DNA from: an uncultured Pseudomonadota bacterium | GTDB lineage: Bacteria > Pseudomonadota > Gammaproteobacteria > Steroidobacterales > Steroidobacteraceae | Assembly (NCBI GenBank): GCA_937920275.1 | Contig: CALGVD010000123.1 | Coordinates: 1-64,000, forward strand | Reading direction: 5' to 3' | Length of the DNA: 64,000 bases | Shown here: positions 27,187 through 35,305 of the stretch, one piece after another | Layout of the letters: each line of letters starts with the position of its first letter | Numbering within the stretch: position 1 is the first letter of the stretch | Notes under the pieces: model-generated | The model's input: the letters and a program-made list of their open reading frames with translations, nothing else | The model's database searches: none | What the model was told of the DNA's origin: nothing | Translations under genes and position numbers: made by a program

Positions 27187-27361
27187 CCGGAACTGCGCGA
27201 GCGCCTGCGCACGCGGCTGCAGACGAGGCTCGCCGAGCTCGACGACACCGTCGACGCCCACCTCGACGAGATCCGCCGCGTGCTCGACGGCGACGAGGCC
27301 TCGCCGTCGACATGAAGGTGCTGATCGAGCAGCTGCGCGAACAGGTGCAGAACGTGGAGTG
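27187..27361 (+). pseudogene. Degenerate yicC 3'-end fragment (repeat copy 3)
   Basis: Bases 27301-27350 are identical to 22201-22250 of yicC (50 of 50), after which the copies differ (AACGTGGAGTGA here, AATATCGAGTAG in yicC). Upstream, 27187-27300 aligns with yicC from about PELRDRARQR onward but is more diverged and lacks two internal blocks. One lies between GTCGACGCC and CACCTCG, the other between GAGGCC and TCGCCGTCGAC. It still encodes LAVDMKVLIEQLREQVQNVE-stop. The gap from here to 27502 holds nothing else recognised. Confidence 0.85.
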
Positions 27362-27502
27362 ACCTGATCGCGCCGGCGACCTGCCCTCGTCCGCACATGA
27401 CAGCCGATGTCGGGATCTTCGCTTTTCTCATCGCCGGACGGGACGTCGCCGTCCAAGCAGGGCTGATGGACAAGCCCGGCGCCCAGAGATTAATGTCCCG
27501 TC

Positions 27503-28510
27503 ATGAACGAGCAGCCACCCACGGTCGGCGACGGTACCGAGAAGATACTTCTCCCGTCGGTCCGCCGGTGGCCGCTGCTGGCCGGTGCCTTGGTCGGGCT
27601 GGTGATGCGCCTGGTCTTCTCAGGGGACGGTGGATCGGCCCTCTCGGCGATGGCCGGGGCGTTCATCTATCCGGTCCCCTTGTTGGTCGGGATGGTCACC
27701 GTGTTCCTTGCGGAGCGCGAAAGCAGACGCAGCTGGCGCTACTATGCGCTCGCGCCGATGGTCGCGGTGTCGATGATGGTGCTCGGTACGCTCGTCATCC
27801 TGATCGAGGGGCTGATCTGCGCGATCATCATCATCCCCTTGTTCGCGGTGCTCGCCTCGCTCGGCGGATTGCTGATGGGGCTCCTTTGCAGGCTCACGCG
27901 CTGGCCGCGCCACACGCTGGGCTGCATGGGGGTGCTGCCGCTGGTGCTCGTCGCGGGCGCCGGCTACATCCCGACGCCGACCGGCTACGGCGTCATCGAA
28001 CGCACCGTCGTGATCCACGCTCCGGCCTCCATCGTTTGGGATCGGATCATGCGCATCGACGACATCAAGCCGGAGGAGATGGGCAGCGCCTGGGCGATGC
28101 GGATCGGCGTCCCGGCACCCATGGCCGGCACGCTGCAGCCCACGCCAGCAGGCTGGGTGCGGCGCAGCGAATGGGGCAAGCATGTCCGTTTCGACGAGAT
28201 CATCCGCGACTACGACCCCGGTCGATATGTCCGCTGGACCTACCGGTTCGCGCCCGACTCTTTCCCGCCGGGCGCACTCGATGACCATGTGGTCATCGGC
28301 GGCCACTACTTCGACCTGATCGACACCTCATTCACCCTGGTCGAGAGCGGCGGCTCCACGCGCGTGACCACCAAAGTGCGCTACCGCGTCTCGACGCAGT
28401 TCAACTTCTACGCGCGCCCGGTCGCGCAGTTCCTGCTCGGCAACCTGAGCGCCCACGGCCTGCAGCTCTACAAATCGCGCGCGGAGTCGATCCTTCGGGA
28501 GGGCGTGTGA
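27503..28510 (+). CDS. Membrane protein with C-terminal START/SRPBCC-like domain
   Basis: 335 residues. Four hydrophobic segments occupy about 24-155. From residue ~165 a START-like lipid/polyketide-binding domain follows, recognisable by ERTVVIHAPASIVWDRIMR at its start and the closing helix HGLQLYKSRAESILREG. It would sit at the cytoplasmic membrane and bind a hydrophobic ligand. It is first of a three-gene operon with a desaturase and an FAD monooxygenase; the desaturase start overlaps its stop (GTGA). Confidence 0.75.
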   Translation: MNEQPPTVGDGTEKILLPSVRRWPLLAGALVGLVMRLVFSGDGGSALSAMAGAFIYPVPLLVGMVTVFLAERESRRSWRYYALAPMVAVSMMVLGTLVILIEGLICAIIIIPLFAVLASLGGLLMGLLCRLTRWPRHTLGCMGVLPLVLVAGAGYIPTPTGYGVIERTVVIHAPASIVWDRIMRIDDIKPEEMGSAWAMRIGVPAPMAGTLQPTPAGWVRRSEWGKHVRFDEIIRDYDPGRYVRWTYRFAPDSFPPGALDDHVVIGGHYFDLIDTSFTLVESGGSTRVTTKVRYRVSTQFNFYARPVAQFLLGNLSAHGLQLYKSRAESILREGV

Positions 28511-29445
28511 GCCCCGTGCCCCGCTCCAACACCGCGAACGGCGCGGCGGACGGGATCTATAAGGTCAATTCTTTGTCTATTGCTGACGACGCCGACCCCT
28601 CCACGGGCGTCGTGCGCTGGGATCCGGCGCGTTCGCTGTGGAACGCGGCGATGATGGTCGGTGCCTTGGTGCTCTGCCCGATCTACTTCGATTGGACCGC
28701 CGTGGTCGTCTATTTGGTGCTGCTCGAAGTCACGATGTGTGCGGGCCATTCGGTCGGCTTCCACCGGCTGCTCATCCATCGCACCTTCAAATGCCCCAAG
28801 TGGCTCGAGCGGCTGCTGGTGTGGTCGGGGACACTCGTCGGCATGCAGGGCCCCTTTTGGGTGATCCACTCGCACGACCTGCGCGATTGGGCACAGCGGC
28901 AGCGCGACTGCCATCCCTATCTCCGCCACGGCCAGGGCCGCCTGAAGGATGCCCTCTGGAGTCTGCACTGCAAGCTCGTCCTCGAACGACCGCCGCGCTT
29001 CGATCCGGGCCCGGGAATCGCCGATGATCCGTTCCATCGCTTCCTGCAACGGACCTGGATGCTGCAGCAGCTGCCACTCGCGCTGATCCTGTATGCGATC
29101 GGCGGTATGCCTTGGGTCGCATGGGGCATCTTCGCGCGAGTCACGACCGGCGTGACGATGCACTGGTTCGTCGGCTACATCTGCCACAGCCACGGTCCGC
29201 AGAGCTGGCTGGTCGAGGGCGGAGCAGTGCAAGCGCACGATGTGCCTTGGGCCGCCATCCCGTCGATGGGCGAAAGCTGGCACAACAACCACCATGCGTT
29301 CCCGGCCTCTGCTCGGCACGGCTTGTACCCGGGGCAGACAGACCTAGGCTTCGGATTCGTGACGCTGCTCGAACGGTACAGGCTCGCCTGGGATGTCCAG
29401 ACGCCTGACCGCCTGCCGCCGCGTGCCGGCATCGTGCCGGCCTGA
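28507..29445 (+). CDS. Acyl-CoA / fatty acid desaturase
   Basis: 312 residues, membrane di-iron desaturase of the stearoyl-CoA desaturase type. Histidine boxes: HRLLIH (86-91), HSHDLRDWAQRQRDCH (121-136, the HDxRDWxQRQxxCH variant) and HNNHH (259-263). About four membrane helices flank them. It inserts a double bond in an acyl chain using O2; the electron donor is not encoded here. The start GTG 28507 overlaps the upstream TGA. Confidence 0.85.
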   Translation: MSPVPRSNTANGAADGIYKVNSLSIADDADPSTGVVRWDPARSLWNAAMMVGALVLCPIYFDWTAVVVYLVLLEVTMCAGHSVGFHRLLIHRTFKCPKWLERLLVWSGTLVGMQGPFWVIHSHDLRDWAQRQRDCHPYLRHGQGRLKDALWSLHCKLVLERPPRFDPGPGIADDPFHRFLQRTWMLQQLPLALILYAIGGMPWVAWGIFARVTTGVTMHWFVGYICHSHGPQSWLVEGGAVQAHDVPWAAIPSMGESWHNNHHAFPASARHGLYPGQTDLGFGFVTLLERYRLAWDVQTPDRLPPRAGIVPA

Positions 29446-29450
29446 GATAT

Positions 29451-30638
29451 TTGGACTCGCCCCTCCGCGTCGCCGTCATCGGCTATGGCATCGCGGGCAT
29501 CACCGCTGCGATCTGTCTGCGCCGGCTCGGTCATGCGATCAGCCATTTCGAACGCGGCGGACGGCCACGCCCGCAGGGCGGCGGACTGCTGCTCTCGCCC
29601 GGCGCCATGGGCACGCTGCACAGGCTCGGTGCTGGCGACCGGATCGCAGCACTAGGCGCAGCGGTCCGCTCCGTCGATCATCGGGATCCGACCGGACGGC
29701 GATATCTCGAGCTCGACCTCGCAGCGCACGGTGTAGCCCGGCGCAAGAACTCCACGACGCCGTCGACGGACGATCTGCCGGTCGGCATCCTCCGCGGCGC
29801 GCTGCTCGACGCCCTCGCGGAAGTCGACGGTGGCGCGGCAAAGTTGCAGCCGCTCGGCGCGGTGCACAGCGTCGACGCGCGGAACGGGACGATCAACGAC
29901 GATGAGGGCAGGAGAATCGGGCCCTTCGATCTCGTGGTCGGTGCTGATGGCGCGGACTCATCGTTGCGCGAGCACCTTCGTCCCGGCATCCGACGCGATC
30001 ACCTTTATGCGTCCGCTGCGTTGGTCTGCGCGCTTCCCGCACCCACCGAACGGTCTTCGGACCGGCTGGAGCTGATATACCGCGGTACGAGCCACATCGC
30101 GGTGTGGCCGGTGGGCCGACGCCATCCCGGAAGCCCCGAGATGCTCAACATCGCGGTCAACGTGCCGCGCCGCGAACTCGCGGCGCGGCGCGATCCAGCG
30201 GACTGGCGCCGTCATGTCGTCGGTCTTTGCCCTTGGCTCGAGCCTTCCTTGTCCACGATCCGCGAGAGCCGGCAACTTCTCGAATACACCTACCGGCACA
30301 CGGAGCTGCGCAGTTTGCGTCGCGGCCGTATCGTGCTGTTGGGCGACGCGGCGCACCCGATGAGCCCACAACTCGGCCAAGGCGTCGATCTCGCGCTCGC
30401 CGATTCGTGGGCGCTCGGTGAAGCTCTACGCGACGACGGGCCGCTGGAGAAGGCCCTTGAACGGTTCGATCATCGTCGGCGCATGGCGCTCTCGAGCAGA
30501 CAGCGCCTCAGCCGATGGGTGACGCCGGCGTTCCAGGGCGAGAGCCGGGCGCTCGCGATATGTCGCGACGGCGCGCTGCGTATCGCCGCCCGTTCGGCAC
30601 TGCTGCGGCGCGCCATGATCCGTTCGATCTGGAGTTGA
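29451..30638 (+). CDS. FAD-dependent monooxygenase (PHBH/UbiH-like)
   Basis: 395 residues, class A flavoprotein hydroxylase. The Rossmann motif GYGIAG is at 11-16. The middle DG motif is in DLVVGADGADSSLRE and the GD motif in LLGDAAHPMSPQLGQGVDLA. Start is TTG 29451, 5 nt after the desaturase. It may hydroxylate or epoxidise the ligand handled by the two upstream genes, or an aromatic compound; the sequence does not settle it. Confidence 0.85.
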   Translation: MDSPLRVAVIGYGIAGITAAICLRRLGHAISHFERGGRPRPQGGGLLLSPGAMGTLHRLGAGDRIAALGAAVRSVDHRDPTGRRYLELDLAAHGVARRKNSTTPSTDDLPVGILRGALLDALAEVDGGAAKLQPLGAVHSVDARNGTINDDEGRRIGPFDLVVGADGADSSLREHLRPGIRRDHLYASAALVCALPAPTERSSDRLELIYRGTSHIAVWPVGRRHPGSPEMLNIAVNVPRRELAARRDPADWRRHVVGLCPWLEPSLSTIRESRQLLEYTYRHTELRSLRRGRIVLLGDAAHPMSPQLGQGVDLALADSWALGEALRDDGPLEKALERFDHRRRMALSSRQRLSRWVTPAFQGESRALAICRDGALRIAARSALLRRAMIRSIWS

Positions 30639-30826
30639 CCCCCACGCCTCTTCGTCATCGCGAACCCTATAGCGGTTTCGATGGCCGTATTTGGATGTAC
30701 ACTCGTGGAAACGGTGCCAATGCGTTTGATTACATCAACAAATTACTCGGCCGCGGCTTAATGGACGCGCTAGATCAAGAGATGCGGGAATCGTTCCGCA
30801 ACAAAGGTGGTTTTTGTCCTTCCTGA
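30635..30826 (+). pseudogene. Orphan C-terminal module related to the 613-residue secreted protein
   Basis: Reads 63 residues from TTG 30635, which overlaps the monooxygenase stop. It aligns with the last ~50 residues of the exported protein ending at 26382: RGNGANAFDYINKLLG here against RGTGENAFDWINQVVG there, then D-x-EM, and both end near CPS. No signal peptide or calcium loops are present, so it is either a truncated remnant or a stand-alone tail module. It is followed by a homologue of the same membrane protein. Confidence 0.55.
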
Positions 30827-31551
30827 TCGGTGATCCACCTGGCTATATCGTCTCCGCTGCGGCGTGGACGTTGATGTTGTTGATGTTCCTCTGGAAGCTC
30901 CCCTGGGCTCGTCATAGCCGACTTCGGCTGGTGTGTTTTGCGATGGCGCTGCTGACGCCGGTCGTCTTGCCGGAATCGGGCCCCGCTCCGATATTTCCGA
31001 TGCCGATGGGGGTGCTGTGGTTCGTCGGCAGTGTACTCCACGCCGCTTTGACAGGAGGAGCCGACGCAGCGCCTTCGTCTTGGCTCGAACTCTTGTTCGA
31101 GTTGGCGGCGCTCTCGGTGATCTTGGCGCTCATATCATCGATGTTCGCCCCTTTGGTGCTGCTCCCGACCCTTGCGCTATCTTTCTGGTGGGGCAGGGAT
31201 GACGCCGCGACGGCGCCCACCGCGCGCAACGACCACGACCCGTTGATGGCTCTGCTGTTGCTTGCTGTGCTCCCGCTGCTCGCGTACTACACGGGGCTCG
31301 TCCCTTGGGATCAGCCGACACACGATTCCGAACCCGTACCGACCGCCATCACGCTCTACCTTTTGTTTTTGGCCGGAGGGCTGGCATATCTCGCGACGTT
31401 GGCCACGCTGCGTCGACACCCGTCGTGCCGCACACCGATCAAACGGTCGCTGACGGCGCTCGCCGCGTTCGTGGTGTGCCGCTCGGCCGTCGCCCTCTTC
31501 GTCTTGGGTGTCTGGCCGCTCGGTCTGCAGCCACGACTGCTTTTTGATTAG
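30814..31551 (+). CDS. Polytopic membrane protein, unknown function (copy B)
   Basis: 245 residues, about six membrane segments, TTG start at 30814 overlapping the upstream stop by 13 nt. Related to the membrane protein at 26379-27065 by length, topology and the motif TGLVPWDQPTHDSEPVP. Sequence identity looks low, so the two copies are old relatives and not a recent duplication. Its position after an orphan tail module repeats the order of the first cassette. Confidence 0.65.
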   Translation: MSFLIGDPPGYIVSAAAWTLMLLMFLWKLPWARHSRLRLVCFAMALLTPVVLPESGPAPIFPMPMGVLWFVGSVLHAALTGGADAAPSSWLELLFELAALSVILALISSMFAPLVLLPTLALSFWWGRDDAATAPTARNDHDPLMALLLLAVLPLLAYYTGLVPWDQPTHDSEPVPTAITLYLLFLAGGLAYLATLATLRRHPSCRTPIKRSLTALAAFVVCRSAVALFVLGVWPLGLQPRLLFD

Positions 31552-31636
31552 CACGCCCCTCGTGCTCAGCTCCTCAGGGTGATCGACGACGACGCCACCG
31601 GTTCCGTTTAGCGCCGCCCTCCGGCATATTGCGCCG

Positions 31637-32302
31637 ATGACGACACGCACCCCCTCCGCCCGCCCCCGCCTGTTCGTGATCGCCGCGCCCTCGGGCGCGG
31701 GCAAGACCAGCCTCGTGCGCGAACTGCTCGCGCGCGAGAACCTGCGCGTCTGCGTCTCGCACACCACACGCAAGCAGCGCCCGAACGAGGTCGACGGTCG
31801 CGACTACCACTTCGTCACGGTGCCCGCGTTCGAATCTTTGGTCGCCGCCGACGGCTTCCTCGAGTGGGCCAAGGTGTTCGACAACTACTACGGCACGAGC
31901 CGCGGCGCGCTCGCGGCCGCCTTCGGCGCGGGCCACGATGTGATCCTCGAGATCGACTGGCAAGGCGCGCAGCAGGTGCGCGAGCGGACCCACGACCCTG
32001 TCACCGACCTACCCGGCTGCACCGGCATCTTCATCCTGCCGCCCTCGCGCGCGGCCTTGGCGCAGCGCCTGCGCGGCCGCGGCACCGACGACGACGCGGT
32101 GATCGCGCGGCGGCTCGCCGACGCCGTGGACGACATGAACCACCACGCCGAGTTCGATTTCGTGGTCGTCAACGACGACTTCGGGCAGGCGGTCGCCGAC
32201 CTGCAGGCCATCCTCGCCGGGCGCGGCGATGCGCTGCGCGGCGGCCGTTCAGCGCTCACGCCGTTGCTCGCGGACCTGCTGGCAGACCCGCTGGCGGACT
32301 GA
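31637..32302 (+). CDS. gmk: Guanylate kinase
   Basis: Phosphorylates GMP/dGMP with ATP. 221 residues with the P-loop APSGAGKTS (17-25), [32 protein letters not shown] and [12 protein letters not shown]. The C-terminus has about 15 extra residues with a repeated LLADPLAD-like end. It restarts the conserved gmk-rpoZ-spoT-ridA-recG order after the accessory block. The 85-bp gap upstream shows no further yicC-like repeat. Confidence 0.96.
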   Translation: MTTRTPSARPRLFVIAAPSGAGKTSLVRELLARENLRVCVSHTTRKQRPNEVDGRDYHFVTVPAFESLVAADGFLEWAKVFDNYYGTSRGALAAAFGAGHDVILEIDWQGAQQVRERTHDPVTDLPGCTGIFILPPSRAALAQRLRGRGTDDDAVIARRLADAVDDMNHHAEFDFVVVNDDFGQAVADLQAILAGRGDALRGGRSALTPLLADLLADPLAD

Positions 32303-32331
32303 GCCGGCTGGCGGACACGACCCCGGTCGGC

Positions 32332-32337
32332 TATACT
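32332..32337 (+). promoter_or_regulatory. -10 element upstream of rpoZ
   Basis: TATACT 39 nt before the rpoZ ATG is a near-consensus -10. The -35 position (TGGCGG at 32309-32314) is poor, so the promoter would need an activator or be weak. Confidence 0.35.
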
Positions 32338-32376
32338 TATCGACCCCGCACGACTGCTCGCAAAAAGGCGCATCCC

Positions 32377-32667
32377 ATGGCCCGAATCACCGTCGAAGAC
32401 TGCCTCCAGAACGTCGACAACATCTTCCAGCTCGTGCTCCTCGCATCGAAGCGCGCCCGTCGCCTCTCGAACGGCGCCGAATCGCTCGTCCCTTGGGAAA
32501 ACGACAAAGTGACCGTGGTGGCACTGCGCGAGATCGCCGCCGGCCACATCACCCGCGACATGCTGCTCGAGCCGGAGCCCGAGCCCACGCCGCCGCCGAG
32601 CCTGTTGCCGGACATCACGGAACCCGACCCGGGTTTCCGCGCACCCCAGTACGGCCTCGGAGACTGA
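32377..32667 (+). CDS. rpoZ: DNA-directed RNA polymerase omega subunit
   Basis: 96 residues from ATG 32377. The N-terminal block [20 protein letters not shown] and the helix KRARRL are the omega signature. It assists beta' folding and forms a ppGpp site in proteobacterial RNA polymerase. It sits directly before the ppGpp synthetase/hydrolase gene, the standard context. Confidence 0.95.
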   Translation: MARITVEDCLQNVDNIFQLVLLASKRARRLSNGAESLVPWENDKVTVVALREIAAGHITRDMLLEPEPEPTPPPSLLPDITEPDPGFRAPQYGLGD

Positions 32668-32695
32668 TCCGGCCGTCGCCGCGGTCGGGAACGCC

Positions 32696-34891
32696 GTGGA
32701 CTACGCCGACAGGCTGCTCGGGCTGCTGCCCGGCTCCCGCCGGACCCCGGGTCTCAAGGACCTCCTGAGCGCCGCCGAGGCGTATCTTCCCGCCGACCAG
32801 GTCGAGCGCATCCGCCAAGCCGCCGAGTTCGGCGCCGAGGCGCACCGCGGCCAGACGCGCAAGACCGGTGAACCCTACATCGCCCACCCGGTCGCCGCCG
32901 CCGAGATCCTCGCGGGGCTGCGCGTCGATGCCGACACCATCGTCGCAGCGATCCTCCACGATGTCATAGAAGACACGCCGATCGCCAAAGAAGAGCTCGC
33001 AGCACGCTTCGGCGCGCCGGTCGCCGAGCTCGTCGACGGCGTCACCAAGCTCGATCAGATCCAGTTCAAGAACCGCGAGGAAGCGCAAGCGGAGTCGTTC
33101 CGCAAGATGCTGCTCGCGATGGTGCGCGACCTGCGCGTGATCCTCGTGAAGCTCGCCGACCGGCTGCACAACATGCGGACCATCGAGGGCATGAGCACGG
33201 TCCGCCGCCGTGCGATCGCGCGCGAGACCCTCGATATCTACGCGCCGCTCGCCGAGCGCCTCGGCCTCTACGCCATGAAGCTCGAGCTCGAAGACTTAGG
33301 CTTCCGTGCGCTCTATCCGCAGCGCCACCGCGTGCTCGAGAAAGCGCTCAAGCGCGCCCGCGGCAACCAACGCGAGTTCCTGACCCGCATCGCCACACAG
33401 TTGGCCGAGGCGCTCAAGCGCGCCGGCATCGACGCCGAAGTGGACGCGCGCGAGAAACATCTCTACAGCATCTACCGCAAGATGCTGCGCAAGCGCGTGG
33501 CGCTCAACGAGATCATCGATGTCTACGGCCTGCGCGTCATCGTCGAAGGGCCTGACGCCTGCTACCGCGCGCTCGGCGTGGTGCATGCGGCGTTCCGGCC
33601 CATGCCCGGACGCTTCAAAGATTATGTCGCGATCCCGCGTGTCAACGGCTATCAGTCGCTGCACACCACGCTGTTCGGGCCGAACGGCCTGCCGATCGAG
33701 GCACAGATCCGCACCCGCGACATGCACCTCGTCGCCGAGTCGGGCATCGCCGCCCATTGGAAATACAAGGCCGGCGAACCGGGCAGCGGCGCAGGCCCTG
33801 CGCAGGCGCGCGAGTGGCTGACGAACCTCGTCGCGATGCAGGAAAGCGGCTCTTCGGAGGAATTCCTCGAGAGCGTCCGGGTCGATCTCTACCCCGACAA
33901 GGTCTATGTGTTCACGCCCAAGGGCCGCATCCTGCGCCTGCCGCGCAACGCCACCGTGGTCGATTTCGCCTATGCCGTGCACACCGATGTCGGCAACCGC
34001 TGCGTCGCCGCCAAGATCGACCGGCGCCTCGCGCCGCTGCGCACCGAGCTGCGCAACGGCCAGACGATCGAGATCATCACCTCGCCGGGTGCCATCCCGA
34101 ACCCGGCATGGGTCAACTTCGTCGTCACCGCCAAAGCACGCGCCGCGATCCGTCAATATCTGAAGGGCCTGCGCCGCTCCGACGCGATCGAACTCGGCCT
34201 GCGCCTGATCAACCAATCGCTCGCGGAGCTGCGCCTGTCGCTCAGCGACATCACGCCCATGGCGCTCGCCGCGACGGCCAGCGAGCTGGGCATGGCCGAT
34301 GCCGACGAACTCTTCGAGAAGGTCGGCCTCGGCGAGCGTCTCGCGCCGCTGATCGCGCACCGTCTCGGCTCCTCGGCGACGGCGACCGCCGGCGCGGCAG
34401 GCGACGAGAACGCCACGGGCCTCCCGCCTGTGCCGCTCGCGATCGCAGGCACCGAGGGCATGCTCGTGACCTACGGACGCTGCTGTTATCCGGTCCCGGG
34501 CGATCCGATCATGGCCTTCCTCACCGCCGGGCGCGGTATCACCGTACACCGCGAGGAATGCGCCAACGTCGAGGATTACCGGCGGCACCCCGAAAAATGG
34601 CTGTCCGTCACCTGGGACCCGGACGGGGGGAGGCAGTTCGCATCGGGCCTACGGCTCGAGGTCGCCAATCGCGTGGGCGTACTGGCGGCCGTGGCCGCCG
34701 CGATCGCCGGTACCAACACCAACATCGACAATGTCGAGCTGCATGAACGCGACAGCGAGACCTCCGAACTCATGTTCGAGGTGCGGGTGCGCGACCGACG
34801 GCATCTCGCCCAGGTGATGCGCGTCGTCCGGCGCATGCCCGATGTGCTGCGCCTGTCGCGTACACTGGCGACCCGGTCCCGTGACGAATGA
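32696..34891 (+). CDS. spoT: Bifunctional (p)ppGpp synthetase/hydrolase
   Basis: 731 residues from GTG 32696. The HD hydrolase domain has YIAHP (His64) and HDVIED (88-93) intact, so ppGpp hydrolysis is expected. The synthetase domain shows DVYGLRVIV and RVNGYQSLHTT. A TGS domain (DKVYVFTPKGRILRLP) and a C-terminal ACT domain (LRLEVANRVGVLAAVAAAI) follow. Intact HD residues and the rpoZ neighbour favour SpoT over RelA. Confidence 0.95.
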   Translation: MDYADRLLGLLPGSRRTPGLKDLLSAAEAYLPADQVERIRQAAEFGAEAHRGQTRKTGEPYIAHPVAAAEILAGLRVDADTIVAAILHDVIEDTPIAKEELAARFGAPVAELVDGVTKLDQIQFKNREEAQAESFRKMLLAMVRDLRVILVKLADRLHNMRTIEGMSTVRRRAIARETLDIYAPLAERLGLYAMKLELEDLGFRALYPQRHRVLEKALKRARGNQREFLTRIATQLAEALKRAGIDAEVDAREKHLYSIYRKMLRKRVALNEIIDVYGLRVIVEGPDACYRALGVVHAAFRPMPGRFKDYVAIPRVNGYQSLHTTLFGPNGLPIEAQIRTRDMHLVAESGIAAHWKYKAGEPGSGAGPAQAREWLTNLVAMQESGSSEEFLESVRVDLYPDKVYVFTPKGRILRLPRNATVVDFAYAVHTDVGNRCVAAKIDRRLAPLRTELRNGQTIEIITSPGAIPNPAWVNFVVTAKARAAIRQYLKGLRRSDAIELGLRLINQSLAELRLSLSDITPMALAATASELGMADADELFEKVGLGERLAPLIAHRLGSSATATAGAAGDENATGLPPVPLAIAGTEGMLVTYGRCCYPVPGDPIMAFLTAGRGITVHREECANVEDYRRHPEKWLSVTWDPDGGRQFASGLRLEVANRVGVLAAVAAAIAGTNTNIDNVELHERDSETSELMFEVRVRDRRHLAQVMRVVRRMPDVLRLSRTLATRSRDE

Positions 34892-34901
34892 GGCTTCCGA
34901 C

Positions 34902-35285
34902 ATGACCCGCCAGATCATCAGCACCCCCGACGCACCAGCCGCCATCGGCACCTACTCCCAGGCCGTGCGCGTCGGCCCCATGGTCTACATCTCCGGACAG
35001 ATCCCGCTCGATCCGGTCACCGGCCAATTGGTCACCGGTGACATCGAGCTCGAGATCCGTCGCGTGTTCGACAATCTCAAGGCCGTCGCCGCCGCCGCAG
35101 GCGGGTCCTTGGCGCACGCCGTGCGCGTCACCATCTACCTCACCGATCTCGGCAACTTCGGCAAGGTCAACGAGATCATGGCGCAGGTCCTGCCGCAGCC
35201 CTGGCCGTCGCGGGTCACCGTCGGCGTCTCGCAGCTGCCGCGCGGCGCGCGCGTCGAGATCGACTGCATCCTCCACCTCGACTGA
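34902..35285 (+). CDS. ridA: RidA family enamine/imine deaminase
   Basis: 127 residues from ATG 34902, preceded by GAGG. Hydrolyses reactive 2-aminoacrylate-type enamines released by PLP enzymes. Family features are the start STPDAPAAIGTYSQAVRVG, the ISGQIPLDP strand and the substrate-binding Arg in PRGARVEIDCI. The frame is open 20 codons further upstream, but that would overlap spoT and lacks homology. Confidence 0.95.
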   Translation: MTRQIISTPDAPAAIGTYSQAVRVGPMVYISGQIPLDPVTGQLVTGDIELEIRRVFDNLKAVAAAAGGSLAHAVRVTIYLTDLGNFGKVNEIMAQVLPQPWPSRVTVGVSQLPRGARVEIDCILHLD

Positions 35286-35305
35286 CGCGCCGGGGCGCGC
35301 CCTCG

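Larger units (their letters stand above)
22263..27361. mobile_element. Putative remnant integrative island at the yicC 3' end
   Basis: The block starts at the yicC stop and ends at a second, degenerate yicC 3' end (27187-27361), with a third short copy at 23846-23872 dividing it into about 1.6 kb (toxin-antitoxin remnant) and 3.5 kb (exported-protein cassette). Base composition is visibly lower in GC than the flanks, above all around 25.2-25.9 kb. The 3' end of yicC is a known attachment site of mobilizable genomic islands in vibrios. No integrase, relaxase or transposase is present, so the element would be decayed or mobilised in trans. Within it, 22263-22500 and 27066-27186 hold nothing I recognise. 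Confidence 0.45.

Noticed and set aside
27397-28284. A 295-codon plus-strand frame overlapping the START-domain gene
   Set aside because: Different frame from the gene at 27503, Arg/His-rich and without domains; a shadow.
22263-31636. Integrase, transposase or phage genes to support an active mobile element
   Set aside because: None found on either strand in this interval; the island claim rests on repeats, synteny and composition only.
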